This document shows, piece after piece, positions 29,800 through 38,816 of a DNA stretch of 64,000 bases. Below the pieces are notes generated by a model. The model had not been told where the DNA came from and searched no databases. It saw only the letters and a list, made by a program, of their open reading frames with translations. Numbering within the stretch: position 1 is the stretch's first letter; each line of letters opens with the position of its first letter. Source of the stretch: Neisseriaceae bacterium ESL0693. GTDB taxonomy: Bacteria > Pseudomonadota > Gammaproteobacteria > Burkholderiales > Neisseriaceae. Made by a program: the position numbers and the translations under genes. The stretch covers positions 372,001-436,000 of the forward strand of contig JAQTIE010000007.1 of assembly GCA_029433475.1 (NCBI GenBank), written 5' to 3'.

Positions 29800-31221
29800 T
29801 TATACTGATTGATCTAATTGCTGGCGGATATAATTTTTTACTGCAGAGGCATCATTATCCAGCACCACGACCCGTTGCGGCAAATCCTCTAATCCGGCTA
29901 ATGCTTCGGGACGCGGAATATTGATTTTTTCACCAGGCAAAGCCTCATGAATGGTGGATTCAAATTTGGCCGCCAAGGCAGTTTCCAGGCAAATCACTAC
30001 TTCACCAGCCTCACGCAACGCTAAGGCCACTTTAATACCATCAGCAGTATGCGGATCAATTAAATCATTCTCTTCACGATATAAATACGCAATGGTCTTT
30101 AACCGATCTGAGTGGGTGCTTTTCGCCGAAACAAAACCATACCGATGATGAATTTTATCCAGTAAATCACTCAAATCAAACCCCTGCCCCTGGCTAATCT
30201 GTGCCCATAGCTGACGCACTTTGGCGGCATCCCGATCCAGTAAATCAAATATAAACCGTTCAAAATTGGAGGCTTTGGAGATATCCATTGAAGGGCTGGA
30301 AGTCACAAAGGTTTGATCAGCAGTCCGCGGTACATACCGGCCGGAACGGAAAAATTCGTCCAATACGTCATTTTCATTGGTGGCTACCATCAGGCGATGG
30401 ATGGGTAAACCCATACTGCGGGCAATATGGCCGGCCAGTACATTACCAAAATTACCACTGGGTACACAGAAAGAGACTTTTTGCTCATTACTGAGGGTAG
30501 CGGCAAAATAACCTTTGAAATAATACACAATCTGAGCCATGATGCGACCCCAATTAATCGAATTAACCGTACTCAGGTGATAATGCTGTTTAAAATCTGC
30601 ATCATTGTGTAATGCTTTGACAATGTCCTGACAATCATCAAACATGCCTTTAACCGCAATATTATAGATATTATGGTCTGGCAGACTGTACATCTGCGCG
30701 CGTTGAAAATCACTCATTCTGCCATGGGGCGACAGCATAAATACATTGACACGTTGTTTGCCCCGCAAAGCATATTCAGCCGCTGAACCGGTATCGCCAC
30801 TGGTGGCACCGATAATATTCAGGTATTGCTGATCACGGCTTAAAACATATTCAAATAAATGTCCCAGTAACTGCATGGCCATGTCTTTGAAAGCCAGGGT
30901 CGGGCCATTGGATAAAGCCTCAATTTTTAAACCATTGCTTAATGTGCGCACCGGTGTGACATCAGAGGTGCCAAAAGTCTGTGTAGCATAAGTTTTGGCA
31001 ATAATGCCTTTCAGATCATCACGATCAATGTCTGTAGCAAATAAACTGATGATTTCAAAAGCCAGATCAGGATAACTTAGTTCACGCCATTGATGCAGAG
31101 TCATGTCATCAATCTGAGGATATTCTTCGGGCAGTAATAAACCGCCATCTTCAGCCAGCCCCGTCAGCAAAGCCTGACTGAATGTTCTGGCCTGACTCTG
31201 ACCGCGTGTACTAATATATTT
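29800..31221 (-). CDS. thrC: Threonine synthase
   Basis: 473-residue PLP enzyme converting O-phosphohomoserine to threonine. The PLP lysine is in PTLAFKDMAMQLLG (about residue 107), followed by IIGATSGDTGSAAEYALRG, the phosphate-binding Ser/Thr/Gly segment, and VPSGNFGNVLAGHIARSMG. Length and N-terminus (MKYISTRGQ) match the long fold-type II class found in gammaproteobacteria, yeast and Neisseria. GGAGA precedes the ATG at 31219-31221; the upstream extension is not needed. Other aspartate-pathway genes (lysC, dapC) are in this window but not in an operon with it. Confidence 0.96.
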   Translation of the reverse strand, partial: KYISTRGQSQARTFSQALLTGLAEDGGLLLPEEYPQIDDMTLHQWRELSYPDLAFEIISLFATDIDRDDLKGIIAKTYATQTFGTSDVTPVRTLSNGLKIEALSNGPTLAFKDMAMQLLGHLFEYVLSRDQQYLNIIGATSGDTGSAAEYALRGKQRVNVFMLSPHGRMSDFQRAQMYSLPDHNIYNIAVKGMFDDCQDIVKALHNDADFKQHYHLSTVNSINWGRIMAQIVYYFKGYFAATLSNEQKVSFCVPSGNFGNVLAGHIARSMGLPIHRLMVATNENDVLDEFFRSGRYVPRTADQTFVTSSPSMDISKASNFERFIFDLLDRDAAKVRQLWAQISQGQGFDLSDLLDKIHHRYGFVSAKSTHSDRLKTIAYLYREENDLIDPHTADGIKVALALREAGEVVICLETALAAKFESTIHEALPGEKINIPRPEALAGLEDLPQRVVVLDNDASAVKNYIRQQLDQSV

Positions 31222-31395
31222 CATTCTTTCTCCAATCAATTATTTAAATCATTCATCGAGGTGTCGCTGGCACAAAACACCAGCGTGCGCGCTGAAACGA
31301 ATGCCATACGGAATACCGCCGCTTTGAACTGATCCGTTTCACCATATTTTCAAAAGCCAATTATTTACTGCTTTGGGCTCAATACAGTAAGCAAT

Positions 31396-31572
31396 TTATC
31401 GGGTCTGTTGCACTCTTTTCCCTGCATCCGCTACTATACCTATTTTCTGCCCTAAGCGGCACGATGACATCTGCTGCTGACACTGGTATTCCAGCAAATA
31501 CCGGGCGATAGGATCAGCTAAGCCTGCAATAGCCATGACCGGATTAAGACCAGACAAGCTCGGAATCGGCAT
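31396..31572 (-). pseudogene. Possible gene remnant, 58 codons
   Basis: A short frame begins MPIPSLSGLNPVMAIAGLAD and has ordinary amino-acid composition, but lacks a ribosome site and is shorter than any family I can assign. I read it as a decayed fragment or chance frame rather than a working gene. Confidence 0.25.
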
Positions 31573-31697
31573 AGCCGCTTATGCATCAGTGCATCTTCGG
31601 AAACACATCATTTTAATGGTTATTCAATACCATTATTCAGCCCTATAATACAACAACAGCCCGCCGAACCAAATGCAAAAATGAGACTTTATTGGTG

Positions 31698-31703
31698 TAC
31701 AAT
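31698..31703 (+). promoter_or_regulatory. Candidate -10 element for rarA
   Basis: TACAAT preceded by TG lies 32 bp before the rarA ATG, in an extended -10 like context (GGTGTACAAT). Confidence 0.4.
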
Positions 31704-31734
31704 CATAATGAACTATCTCTGATATGCAATTTTT

Positions 31735-33048
31735 ATGGATTTATTTACCCAGAAACCGGTAGCGCCACTGGCGGAACAGCTACGCCCGCAGACACTGGAC
31801 GATGTGATCGGACAACAGCACCTGATCGGCACCGGTAAACCTTTGCGCGTTGCGGTTGAAAGTGGCCGGCTGCATTCCATGTTGTTGTGGGGGCCGCCCG
31901 GAGTTGGAAAAACCACACTGGCGCGCATTCTGGCACAAAGCTTTCATGCCCAGTTTCTGCCCATTTCTGCTGTTTTTGCCGGTGTCAAAGATATTCGTCT
32001 GGCCGTAGAAAAAGCCGAACTGGCACTACAACACCAGCAAAGCACCATCTTATTTGTTGATGAAGTGCATCGCTTTAATAAATCCCAGCAAGATGCTTTT
32101 CTGCCTTATGTGGAAAGCGGTTTACTGACTTTTATCGGCGCCACCACCGAAAACCCGTCATTTGAAGTGAATCCAGCACTTTTGAGCCGGTCACAGGTCT
32201 ATACCCTGAAACCTCTGACAGCGGAAGAATTGCAGCAATTAAACCATAAAGTATTTGCACTACCCGATTTTCAGAACATGCGGATAGAAGCCAATGCCTT
32301 AAATCTGGTGATTGAACAGGCAGACGGTGATGCCCGCCGGTTTTTGAATTTAATGGAACAATTACTGCATACAGCCAAAACCCAGCAACAGCATATATTG
32401 GATCTGCAATTGGTCAGCACCAGTTCAGGCAGCCGGTTACGCCGTTTTGATAAAAATGGCGATAGCTTTTATGAGCAGATTTCTGCTCTACATAAATCCG
32501 TTCGCGGCTCCCATCCCAACGCGGCTTTATACTGGTTTACCCGTATGCTGGATGGTGGGGCAGATCCCCGTTATCTGGCGCGCCGCATTGTCCGCATGGC
32601 ATGGGAAGACATTGGCCTGGCTGATCCGCGCGCGATGCAATTGGCCAATGATGCAGCCACTACTTACGAGCGGCTGGGCAGCCCTGAAGGTGAGCTGGCT
32701 TTGGCACAGGCAGTCTTGTATCTGGCGTGTGCCGCCAAAAGTAATGCCGGCTATAAAGCTTATAATCAGGCACGCGCCTTTGTACAGAGCCATCCCTCGC
32801 ATGAAGTTCCGGTTCATTTACGCAATGCGCCAACCAAATTAATGAAAGAACTGGGTTATGGCCACCAGTACCGCTATGCGCATGATGAACCCCATGCCTA
32901 TGCAGCTGGTGAAACTTATATGCCGGACAACATGGCTGAACCGGATTTTTATCAGCCGGTAGATCGCGGGCTGGAAATCAAACTGGCTGAGAAACTGGCT
33001 TTTCTGCGCCAGCTAGACGAAGAAACACAGCCTGATGAATCCCATTGA
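31735..33048 (+). CDS. rarA: Replication-associated recombination protein A (AAA+ ATPase)
   Basis: 437-residue clamp-loader-like ATPase acting at stalled replication forks. Walker A is GPPGVGKTTLARILA (about residue 54), Walker B TILFVDEVHRFNKSQQD, sensor 1 FIGATTENPSFEVN. The MgsA C-terminal domain includes KSVRGSHPNAALYWFTRML and HLRNAPTKLMKELGYG. Length is close to E. coli RarA (447). In many genomes it follows lolA; here the upstream neighbour is divergent thrC. Confidence 0.96.
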   Translation: MDLFTQKPVAPLAEQLRPQTLDDVIGQQHLIGTGKPLRVAVESGRLHSMLLWGPPGVGKTTLARILAQSFHAQFLPISAVFAGVKDIRLAVEKAELALQHQQSTILFVDEVHRFNKSQQDAFLPYVESGLLTFIGATTENPSFEVNPALLSRSQVYTLKPLTAEELQQLNHKVFALPDFQNMRIEANALNLVIEQADGDARRFLNLMEQLLHTAKTQQQHILDLQLVSTSSGSRLRRFDKNGDSFYEQISALHKSVRGSHPNAALYWFTRMLDGGADPRYLARRIVRMAWEDIGLADPRAMQLANDAATTYERLGSPEGELALAQAVLYLACAAKSNAGYKAYNQARAFVQSHPSHEVPVHLRNAPTKLMKELGYGHQYRYAHDEPHAYAAGETYMPDNMAEPDFYQPVDRGLEIKLAEKLAFLRQLDEETQPDESH

Positions 33049-33258
33049 TTGGCCTCTTTATTGTCTTTGCTCTCAGCTGCCTGGTTCAGCATAAACCAGT
33101 ATTGCCTAATCCACGGCTCATGCCATTGCCCTGACGCGCTGATACTTGCAAGTTGCAATACCACCAGTATCTATCTCTCAAAAATGCGCTAGCCCATGCT
33201 GAAAGGTGAATAAATCGGCATTTTTTAATCCAACAATCGTACGCATATCCAAATTAAA

Positions 33259-33555
33259 TCAATCGCAGTTAATCTTTTCATCTTGATAATATTCATTTTC
33301 TTTGGTATTATTTCCATATGCTCTCTCCCCGGTACGGCCGTAAAGGTTGGGGTTGGTTGCAATTTCTAATGCGCAATCAGCATCAATCGTTGAGGGATAC
33401 TCTCTCATAGAAATTCCGCGCATATTGCGCTTCTTCTTGTCTGATTCCTTCATATAAAAAATCACAATATCATCAAAACGTTTCACATACACTATTTGCA
33501 GTCTTGCCATTTCAGATACAAAATCTGTATCCATTCCATCGGGACTATTAACCAT
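33259..33555 (-). CDS. Hypothetical protein, possibly truncated
   Basis: 98-residue hydrophilic protein with no family recognised. The centre (RLQIVYVKRFDDIVIFYMKE) could be two beta strands, and the C-terminus is Asn/Glu-rich. The frame continues upstream of the ATG past a TGA into protein-like sequence (HTEASLTAAD before the stop), so the gene may be a shortened descendant of a larger one. It lies in a patch of decayed genes between rarA and the queuosine operon. Confidence 0.4.
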   Translation of the reverse strand: MVNSPDGMDTDFVSEMARLQIVYVKRFDDIVIFYMKESDKKKRNMRGISMREYPSTIDADCALEIATNPNLYGRTGERAYGNNTKENEYYQDEKINCD

Positions 33556-33987
33556 ATCAGAAATTCTGACTCAATCAGCAGCAGTCAATGACGCCTCAGT
33601 ATGGGGATAATTTTTGAATTACCAGCCATTCAATAGAGGGGTTAAATACATACGCCAATCCAAACGGCTATAGCCATTCTGATAAAAATCAGAGTATTCT
33701 CGTTTTACCTGTCTGCGTCATTTCCTCGTCTTTAACATCTTTCTGCGCTGTACTCTGAGACGATTTCTGAGGGTTGATGCACTCTGGATGATCTGTCTTG
33801 TGTTCACCATAATCACCGACATTATTATCACTTTTTCACATACCGCTGAATCGGTGAGTAACAGCGTACTGATTATTTTTCATGTTATCTTGTCCGTTAT
33901 CGGTATTACAATACATATTAATATTGATAACGGCTTTCGATCTATGTTTAAATAACGGCATGATGCGCGCATCAGCGTATTTTAATC
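33556..33987. other. Intergenic patch with decayed lipoprotein-like sequence
   Basis: On the minus strand around 33700-33910, KIISTLLLTDSAVCEK resembles an eroded lipoprotein signal peptide. After a frame change at a run of five A it continues into hydrophilic SDNNVGDYGEHKTDHPECIN and onward to a stop near 33700. No intact gene is present. Confidence 0.4.
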
Positions 33988-34024
33988 TGTGGTTCGTAAT
34001 CCATCCCACATAAAAAAACTAGGA
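33988..34024 (+). promoter_or_regulatory. preQ1-I riboswitch
   Basis: The segment has the compact preQ1 class I aptamer pattern: P1 arms TGTGG and CCCACA, the TTC loop start, a C-rich loop (CCATCCC), and the A-rich tail TAAAAAAACTAGGA that forms the pseudoknot. The tail contains AGGA, the ribosome site of a 36-codon ORF starting at 34031, so ligand binding should block translation initiation. It precedes queD and queE, enzymes that make the preQ1 precursor, which fits feedback control. Confidence 0.88.
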
Positions 34025-34030
34025 ATCATC

Positions 34031-34141
34031 ATGTCTGCATGTTGTACAACTTTCTCTTATTCTTTTTTAGCCTGTTTATTTTTTGATACCAGCCATTATT
34101 CAGGGCTGGCTGATTCATTTCTTTTTTCAAACAAAGGCTGA
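34031..34141 (+). CDS. 36-residue leader ORF between the riboswitch and queD
   Basis: ATG at 34031 follows the riboswitch AGGA by 7 bases. The product is MSACCTTFSYSFLACLFFDT plus 16 more residues, rich in Phe, Ser and Cys, and its TGA ends 3 bp before the queD ATG. The arrangement suggests translational coupling: ribosomes admitted by the riboswitch would reach queD. It could instead be a small membrane peptide. I know of no family for it. Confidence 0.5.
   Translation: MSACCTTFSYSFLACLFFDTSHYSGLADSFLFSNKG
34089..34129 (+). terminator. Possible intrinsic terminator inside the que leader
   Basis: CCAGCC (34089-34094) pairs with GGCTGG (34104-34109), then a T-rich stretch ending in CTTTTTTC. 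It lies within the leader ORF, so translation of the leader would disrupt it, allowing a coupled attenuation mechanism. Confidence 0.35.
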
Positions 34142-34144
34142 TGT

Positions 34145-34570
34145 ATGCACTGTATCACCAAAGAATTTCAATTCGACAGTTGCCATATGCTGGATAGCCA
34201 TCAGGGTAAATGCCATCATTTACACGGCCATACTTACCGCTTGCAGGTAGAAATCTGTGCGCCCCTGATTCAGCAAGGCGCCAGTACCGGCATGGTGATG
34301 GATTTTGCTGACCTCAAAACCATTGTCAATGAAGAGATCATCCGGAAATTTGATCATGCTTTTCTTTATAACAAGAATAATGTCAATGAAAACCGGATTG
34401 CTCAATTGTTACAGGACATGCAGCGTAAAGTATGTGCTTTTTCACATCCCACCACCGCTGAATACCTGAGCCAGTTTATTGCCGATTGTTTAAGCTCGCA
34501 TCTGCCGGTCAGTAAAATCACCTTATGGGAAACGCCTACTTCTTTTTGCACCTATGAGACCCATAAATGA
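34145..34570 (+). CDS. queD: 6-carboxy-5,6,7,8-tetrahydropterin synthase
   Basis: 141-residue enzyme of the PTPS fold that makes 6-carboxytetrahydropterin from dihydroneopterin triphosphate, the second step toward queuosine. Zinc ligands are FDSCHMLD (His near residue 14) and CHHLHGHTYRLQV (His-x-His). FDHAFLYN and KITLWETPTSFCTYE are conserved active-site segments. It overlaps queE by 4 bp (ATGA). Controlled by the upstream preQ1 riboswitch. Confidence 0.95.
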   Translation: MHCITKEFQFDSCHMLDSHQGKCHHLHGHTYRLQVEICAPLIQQGASTGMVMDFADLKTIVNEEIIRKFDHAFLYNKNNVNENRIAQLLQDMQRKVCAFSHPTTAEYLSQFIADCLSSHLPVSKITLWETPTSFCTYETHK

Positions 34571-35181
34571 TGGTTTTTAATATTGTTGAAATCTTTCAGT
34601 CACTGCAAGGGGAAGGCGCCAATACCGGTATGCCGGCCATCTTTATCCGTTTTGCCGGCTGCAACCTGACTTGTCGCTGGTGCGATACGGATTTTAACCA
34701 CTACCACAAAATGACATTTGCTGAACTTCTGACCGAAGTCAGCCGTTATGAAGCCAGAAATATCATCATCACTGGCGGTGAACCCACTTTACAACGCAAG
34801 TTACCTGCCTTGCTGACTGAATTAAAACAACGCGGTTACTTTATTGCGATTGAAACCAACGGCCTCAGACCGGTAGACACACAGATTGATTACATCGCGG
34901 TCAGTCCCAAATTTGCCTTTCAGCCACGATATCAGGATTTTTGCATTCCGGCAGCCGATGAAATGCGCATTGTGGTGGAAGACCATCCGGCTTTTGAACT
35001 ATTCTGTCTGGAGATGGAGCAGAAAATTACGGCAAAACATTATTTTTTGTCACCGTGTGAAGAAAATGGCCAGTTTAATGTATTACATACCATCACCTTG
35101 CTGGGTAAACTGAATCAGCGTCCGAATAAACCCAAGTGGCTCCTCAGTCTGCAAACCCATAAACTGGCACATATTGAATAA
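34567..35181 (+). CDS. queE: 7-carboxy-7-deazaguanine synthase (radical SAM)
   Basis: 204-residue radical SAM enzyme that rearranges 6-carboxytetrahydropterin to 7-carboxy-7-deazaguanine. FQSLQGEGANTGMPAIFIRF is the family start, CNLTCRWCDTDF binds the 4Fe-4S cluster (C-x3-C-x2-C), ITGGEPTLQ is the SAM-binding GGEP motif, and the C-terminal PKWLLSLQTHKLAHIE is typical. It begins with ATG overlapping the queD stop. queC and queF are not in this window. Confidence 0.95.
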   Translation: MMVFNIVEIFQSLQGEGANTGMPAIFIRFAGCNLTCRWCDTDFNHYHKMTFAELLTEVSRYEARNIIITGGEPTLQRKLPALLTELKQRGYFIAIETNGLRPVDTQIDYIAVSPKFAFQPRYQDFCIPAADEMRIVVEDHPAFELFCLEMEQKITAKHYFLSPCEENGQFNVLHTITLLGKLNQRPNKPKWLLSLQTHKLAHIE

Positions 35182-35198
35182 GAGACCAACTGTAATAG

Positions 35199-35236
35199 AG
35201 GCAGATCACCATTGACTAAACAATAGCGGTCTGCCT
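35199..35236. terminator. Stem-loop between convergent queE and ackA
   Basis: AGGCAGATC (35199-35207) pairs with GGTCTGCCT (35228-35236) with one G-T pair, with an inner ATTG/CAAT pairing. No U-tract is obvious on either strand. Confidence 0.45.
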
Positions 35237-35247
35237 GATTCAAACCA

Positions 35248-36459
35248 TTAAAGCGCCATATTGGCCAGTCTGGCGGTATCCTGCGCAATCATTAATTCTT
35301 CATTAGTAGGAATCACCAAAGCCAAAGGCTTGCCTGCTTCTTTCGTACTGATGATACCGGAACGGCCAAAACAGGCCTCCATATTGGCATCATGATCAAG
35401 TACCAATCCCAAAGGCTCAAGATGAGCCATGACTTCAGAGCGTACGCGGGTAGAATTCTCACCAATGCCGCCAGTAAATACCAGCGCATCCAGACCACCA
35501 TTGGCAATGGTCATACCGGCAATGTATTTGGCCAGACGGTAGGCAAATACATCCAGCGCCAGTTGTGCCCCTTTATGACCATAGCTGGCAGCCTCTTCCA
35601 GCATACGGCAATCGTTGGATAAATTAGACAATCCCAAGAGACCACTTTCTTTATTCAGCATATGGGTGATTTTTTCAATACTCATCTTGGCATTATCAGC
35701 CAGAAAAGAAAAAATACTGGCGTCAATATCCCCGCAGCGGGTGCCCATTACCAAGCCTTCCAACGGCGTCAGTCCCATACTGGTATCCATAGACTGACCA
35801 TTTTTGACCGCTGTAATTGATGCACCATTACCCAGATGGGCAATCACTAGCCGCAAATCATGTACGTCACGTTGTAAAAAATCAGCACTGGCCTGAGTAA
35901 CATAACGATAGCTGGTACCATGCATGCCGTAACGGCGCACGCCATAACGGGTATACAACGTGGAAGGGACGGCATAGTGATAGGCATGCGGTGGCATAGT
36001 CTGATGAAATGCGGTATCAAAAACAGCCACTTGCGGCAAGTCAGGAAAAGCCTTTTGGGCGGCTTCAATACCGAGAATATGGGCAGGGTTATGCAAAGGT
36101 GCCAGCACCACACATGCCTCAATATCTTTCATGACTTCAGGCGTAATCAAGGTAGACTGCGTAAACCGTTCACCACCATGCACCACGCGATGGCCAATGG
36201 CAGCCACCCGTTCATACAAACCGGCCAGTTTCAATTCATCCAGTAAAGTCAGCACAGCCGCCACGTGATCATATTCACCGGCCAAGGCGCGTTTATGCTT
36301 ATTGCCATGCGTATCTTTAAAGGTCACAAAGGCATCCACATTACCCAGCTTTTCAGCCAGGCAGCTCATCAGTACATGCTTTTCAGCTACATTCATGACT
36401 GCGGCCTTCACCGAGGAACTGCCACAATTCAGTACCAATACCAAATCCTGATCACTCAT
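35248..36459 (-). CDS. ackA: Acetate kinase
   Basis: 403-residue enzyme interconverting acetate plus ATP and acetyl phosphate plus ADP. VLNCGSSSVKAAV is the N-terminal ATP/acetate motif, IGHRVVHGGERF and VIAHLGNGASITAV are the two family signatures, and FTGGIGENSTRVRSEV lies near the C-terminus. AGGGATAACAAA precedes the ATG. pta is not adjacent, unlike the common ackA-pta operon. In an aerobic symbiont it may serve acetate use as well as overflow. Confidence 0.96.
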   Translation of the reverse strand: MSDQDLVLVLNCGSSSVKAAVMNVAEKHVLMSCLAEKLGNVDAFVTFKDTHGNKHKRALAGEYDHVAAVLTLLDELKLAGLYERVAAIGHRVVHGGERFTQSTLITPEVMKDIEACVVLAPLHNPAHILGIEAAQKAFPDLPQVAVFDTAFHQTMPPHAYHYAVPSTLYTRYGVRRYGMHGTSYRYVTQASADFLQRDVHDLRLVIAHLGNGASITAVKNGQSMDTSMGLTPLEGLVMGTRCGDIDASIFSFLADNAKMSIEKITHMLNKESGLLGLSNLSNDCRMLEEAASYGHKGAQLALDVFAYRLAKYIAGMTIANGGLDALVFTGGIGENSTRVRSEVMAHLEPLGLVLDHDANMEACFGRSGIISTKEAGKPLALVIPTNEELMIAQDTARLANMAL

Positions 36460-36543
36460 TTTGTTATCCCTGTTTTTGTATTCACTTTTAAATTAAAATC
36501 TTGTTTCATTATGAGGTCATTCTCACACAGTGTTAACGATGAA

Positions 36544-37083
36544 TCAACGGGCAAATAATGTTCTGGCATCAATAAACCGCTGTTTGAAATAAGCCTGATC
36601 CAGACTGGCCGTACGAATCACCCCTCTACTGGATGGCGCATGAATGAATTTACCTTGTCCTATATACAAACCCATATGAGAATAAGGCTGGCCGCTGGTA
36701 TTAAAAAACACCAGATCACCCACCTGTAAATTTCTTACCGGAATTTTTCTGGACACCGCCGCAATATCCCTGGCCGTGCGCGGTAAGGGCACATTCAGGG
36801 CGGTCTGATAGACATACTGTACCATACCGCTGCAATCAAACCCCTGCTGACGGCTGCTGCCGCCATAACGATAAGGCGTGCCGATCAGGCTCATGCTGCG
36901 CATCAGAATTTCCTGTCCGCCCACCGCCTGACTGACTTTGGTAATGCGTACCGGTTGTAAATGACGCGATGGGGAAACAGAGGAAACATGAGAAGCCGGC
37001 CGATGCTTTGTCATACCGCAAGCCGCCAGAAATAACACCATCACGCTGATCACAACCATCCGCCCTATTCTGACCCATTTCAT
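36544..37083 (-). CDS. NlpC/P60-family lipoprotein (cell-wall peptidase)
   Basis: 179-residue lipoprotein. The signal peptide ends at FLAACG (acylated Cys about residue 22), and a C-terminal NlpC/P60 domain starts near residue 60. The catalytic triad is visible: Cys in GFDCSGMVQYVY, His in YSHMGLYIG and the polar His in FIHAPSSRG. IGTPYRYGGSSRQQG is the usual lead-in. It resembles NlpC/Spr-type DL-endopeptidases that cut peptidoglycan stem peptides. Monocistronic on the minus strand. Confidence 0.92.
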   Translation of the reverse strand: MKWVRIGRMVVISVMVLFLAACGMTKHRPASHVSSVSPSRHLQPVRITKVSQAVGGQEILMRSMSLIGTPYRYGGSSRQQGFDCSGMVQYVYQTALNVPLPRTARDIAAVSRKIPVRNLQVGDLVFFNTSGQPYSHMGLYIGQGKFIHAPSSRGVIRTASLDQAYFKQRFIDARTLFAR

Positions 37084-37253
37084 GATTATGCCCTTTTATT
37101 CTTCTGTTCTTCTGAATTTATCCACCATAAAACAACTGCACTATATCATGAACACACAATTTTTTCAGAGGCCATTCAACCATCTACCCTGCCTTGATTT
37201 GTCGCATAATACTGACAATGTTCTGCTATTCACTCAAATTTATTCTAGGAAAC

Positions 37254-37282
37254 TTGACAGACCTTGCAGTCAAGAATAGAGT
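37254..37282 (+). promoter_or_regulatory. Candidate sigma-70 promoter for the nitronate monooxygenase-like gene
   Basis: TTGACA (37254-37259) and TAGAGT (37277-37282) are separated by 17 bp, about 110 bp before the ATG. Spacer sequence forms a small CTTGAC/GTCAAG inverted repeat that might be an operator. Confidence 0.5.
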
Positions 37283-37392
37283 ATAAGCACTAAAAAATAT
37301 TGATTTGTATGATTCATATAGATAAACAAACAGATAGAGGCCAGACACTGCCTCATCAGCACGCATTTCATTCATCACAGACAGGAAGCAAA

Positions 37393-38562
37393 ATGCAGGA
37401 ATTTTCACCATTGGTTATTCGTGATCACCACTTAATTCCTATTGTGCAGGGCGGCATGGGCGTGGGTATTTCTGCTTCCAGTCTGTCCAGCGCCGTTGCA
37501 CGTGAAAATGGTGTCGGCACCATTGCCAGTGTCGATTTACGCCATCTTCACCCTGATTTACTGGCGCAGTCGCTCGAACACCCCACACAGGAAAAATACG
37601 ATATCCTGAATCGCATTGCTCTGGATCGGGAAATTAAAAAAGCACTCAAAGAATCAGAGGGCAAAGGCATGATTGCGGTTAATGTCATGAAAGCGGTGAA
37701 AGACCACCACTCTTTGGTTCAGCAAGCATGTGAATCCGGCGCCCATGCCATCGTGATGGGGGCTGGTCTGCCGCTGGATTTACCGGACATGACTGCCGAT
37801 TTTCCCGAGGTAGCACTCTTACCCATTTTATCTGAATCCCGCGGTATTGGCATTGTCTTAAAGCGCTGGATGAAAAAAAATCGCCTGCCCGATGCCATCG
37901 TGATTGAACACCCAGGTCACGCTGCCGGCCACCTTGGCGCCGCCACTGTAGCCGGATTGAATGATGAGCGGTTTGAATTTTCACGTGTATTGGAAGAAAC
38001 GTTTGAATTATTCAAAAAACTGGGTTTAGAGCGTGAAAAAATCCCATTGATTATCGCCGGCGGTATGGCCAACTTCCAGAAAGTCACCACCGCCTTAACC
38101 GAATGGGGTGCTTCTGCCGTACAAATCGGTACTGCTTTTGCAGTCACTCAGGAAGGTGATGCACACATCAACTTTAAAAAAACCCTGGCCGGCGCTGAAG
38201 GCGAGCAAATTGTAGAATTTATGTCGGTGGCCGGTCTGCCTGCCCGCGGCGTCAAAAATAAATTTCTGGACAGCTACATGAAACGCGAATCCATTTTGCA
38301 AGCCAATGCCAAAGCTGATCCGCGCCGCTGCACTCAGGGCATCAACTGTCTGTCTGTTTGCGGCCTGCGCGATGGGCTGGATAAAGTCGGTCAGTTTTGT
38401 ATTGATCTGAAACTGGCGGCTGCATGGCGCGGCGAAACCGATAAAGGTTTATTTTTCCGTGGCAAAGACCCCCTACCCTTTGGTCACAGTATGCGTACAG
38501 TCAAAGAAACCATTCAGTATCTGCTGACGGGTCATCTTGCCGCCATACAAAAAACCGCCTGA
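37393..38562 (+). CDS. Nitronate monooxygenase-like FMN enzyme
   Basis: 389-residue TIM-barrel flavoprotein of the 2-nitropropane dioxygenase family. PIVQGGMGVGISASSLSSAV is the FMN-binding start, EHPGHAAGHLGA contains the His region, and IAGGMANFQKVTTALTEWGA with VQIGTAFAVTQE is the C-terminal phosphate-binding part. The C-terminal RRCTQGINCLSVCGLRDG cluster marks a long subgroup. AGGAAGCAAA precedes the ATG at 37393; a longer frame from 37300 adds an unlikely tail. Members oxidise propionate-3-nitronate or act as enoyl reductases; the actual substrate is uncertain. Confidence 0.85.
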   Translation: MQEFSPLVIRDHHLIPIVQGGMGVGISASSLSSAVARENGVGTIASVDLRHLHPDLLAQSLEHPTQEKYDILNRIALDREIKKALKESEGKGMIAVNVMKAVKDHHSLVQQACESGAHAIVMGAGLPLDLPDMTADFPEVALLPILSESRGIGIVLKRWMKKNRLPDAIVIEHPGHAAGHLGAATVAGLNDERFEFSRVLEETFELFKKLGLEREKIPLIIAGGMANFQKVTTALTEWGASAVQIGTAFAVTQEGDAHINFKKTLAGAEGEQIVEFMSVAGLPARGVKNKFLDSYMKRESILQANAKADPRRCTQGINCLSVCGLRDGLDKVGQFCIDLKLAAAWRGETDKGLFFRGKDPLPFGHSMRTVKETIQYLLTGHLAAIQKTA

Positions 38563-38593
38563 TAGTTGTATCACACCAACGTCATCAGTATTT

Positions 38594-38635
38594 GATGGGT
38601 TTATTACATACTTCGATTATGTATATAAACCCATC
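38594..38635 (+). terminator. Strong hairpin after the nitronate monooxygenase-like gene
   Basis: GATGGGTTTATTACAT (38594-38609) pairs with ATGTATATAAACCCATC (38619-38635) with one bulged base. No U-tract follows, so it may stabilise the 3' end rather than terminate by itself. Confidence 0.5.
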
Positions 38636-38816
38636 TGCTGGTGACGTATTTTAATGGCCGATGTCTTTCTTACCTCACAGAAAAATCACCCTTATTTCAT
38701 TGATAATTTGTCCCGCACCATCGCTGACAAAATGGCTTTTATCTGTTTGATAGAGCTGCTTGAAGGTTTAGTGGTAACATGGCTTCATGATTATTTAACA
38801 CGATTTAATGATGACC

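Larger units (their letters stand above)
31222..31734. other. Intergenic region with possible decayed coding sequence
   Basis: 513 bp between divergent thrC and rarA. Base composition is more GC-rich than the other gaps and a 58-codon minus-strand frame (31396-31572) looks protein-like, so part of it may be the remnant of a lost gene. Confidence 0.4.
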
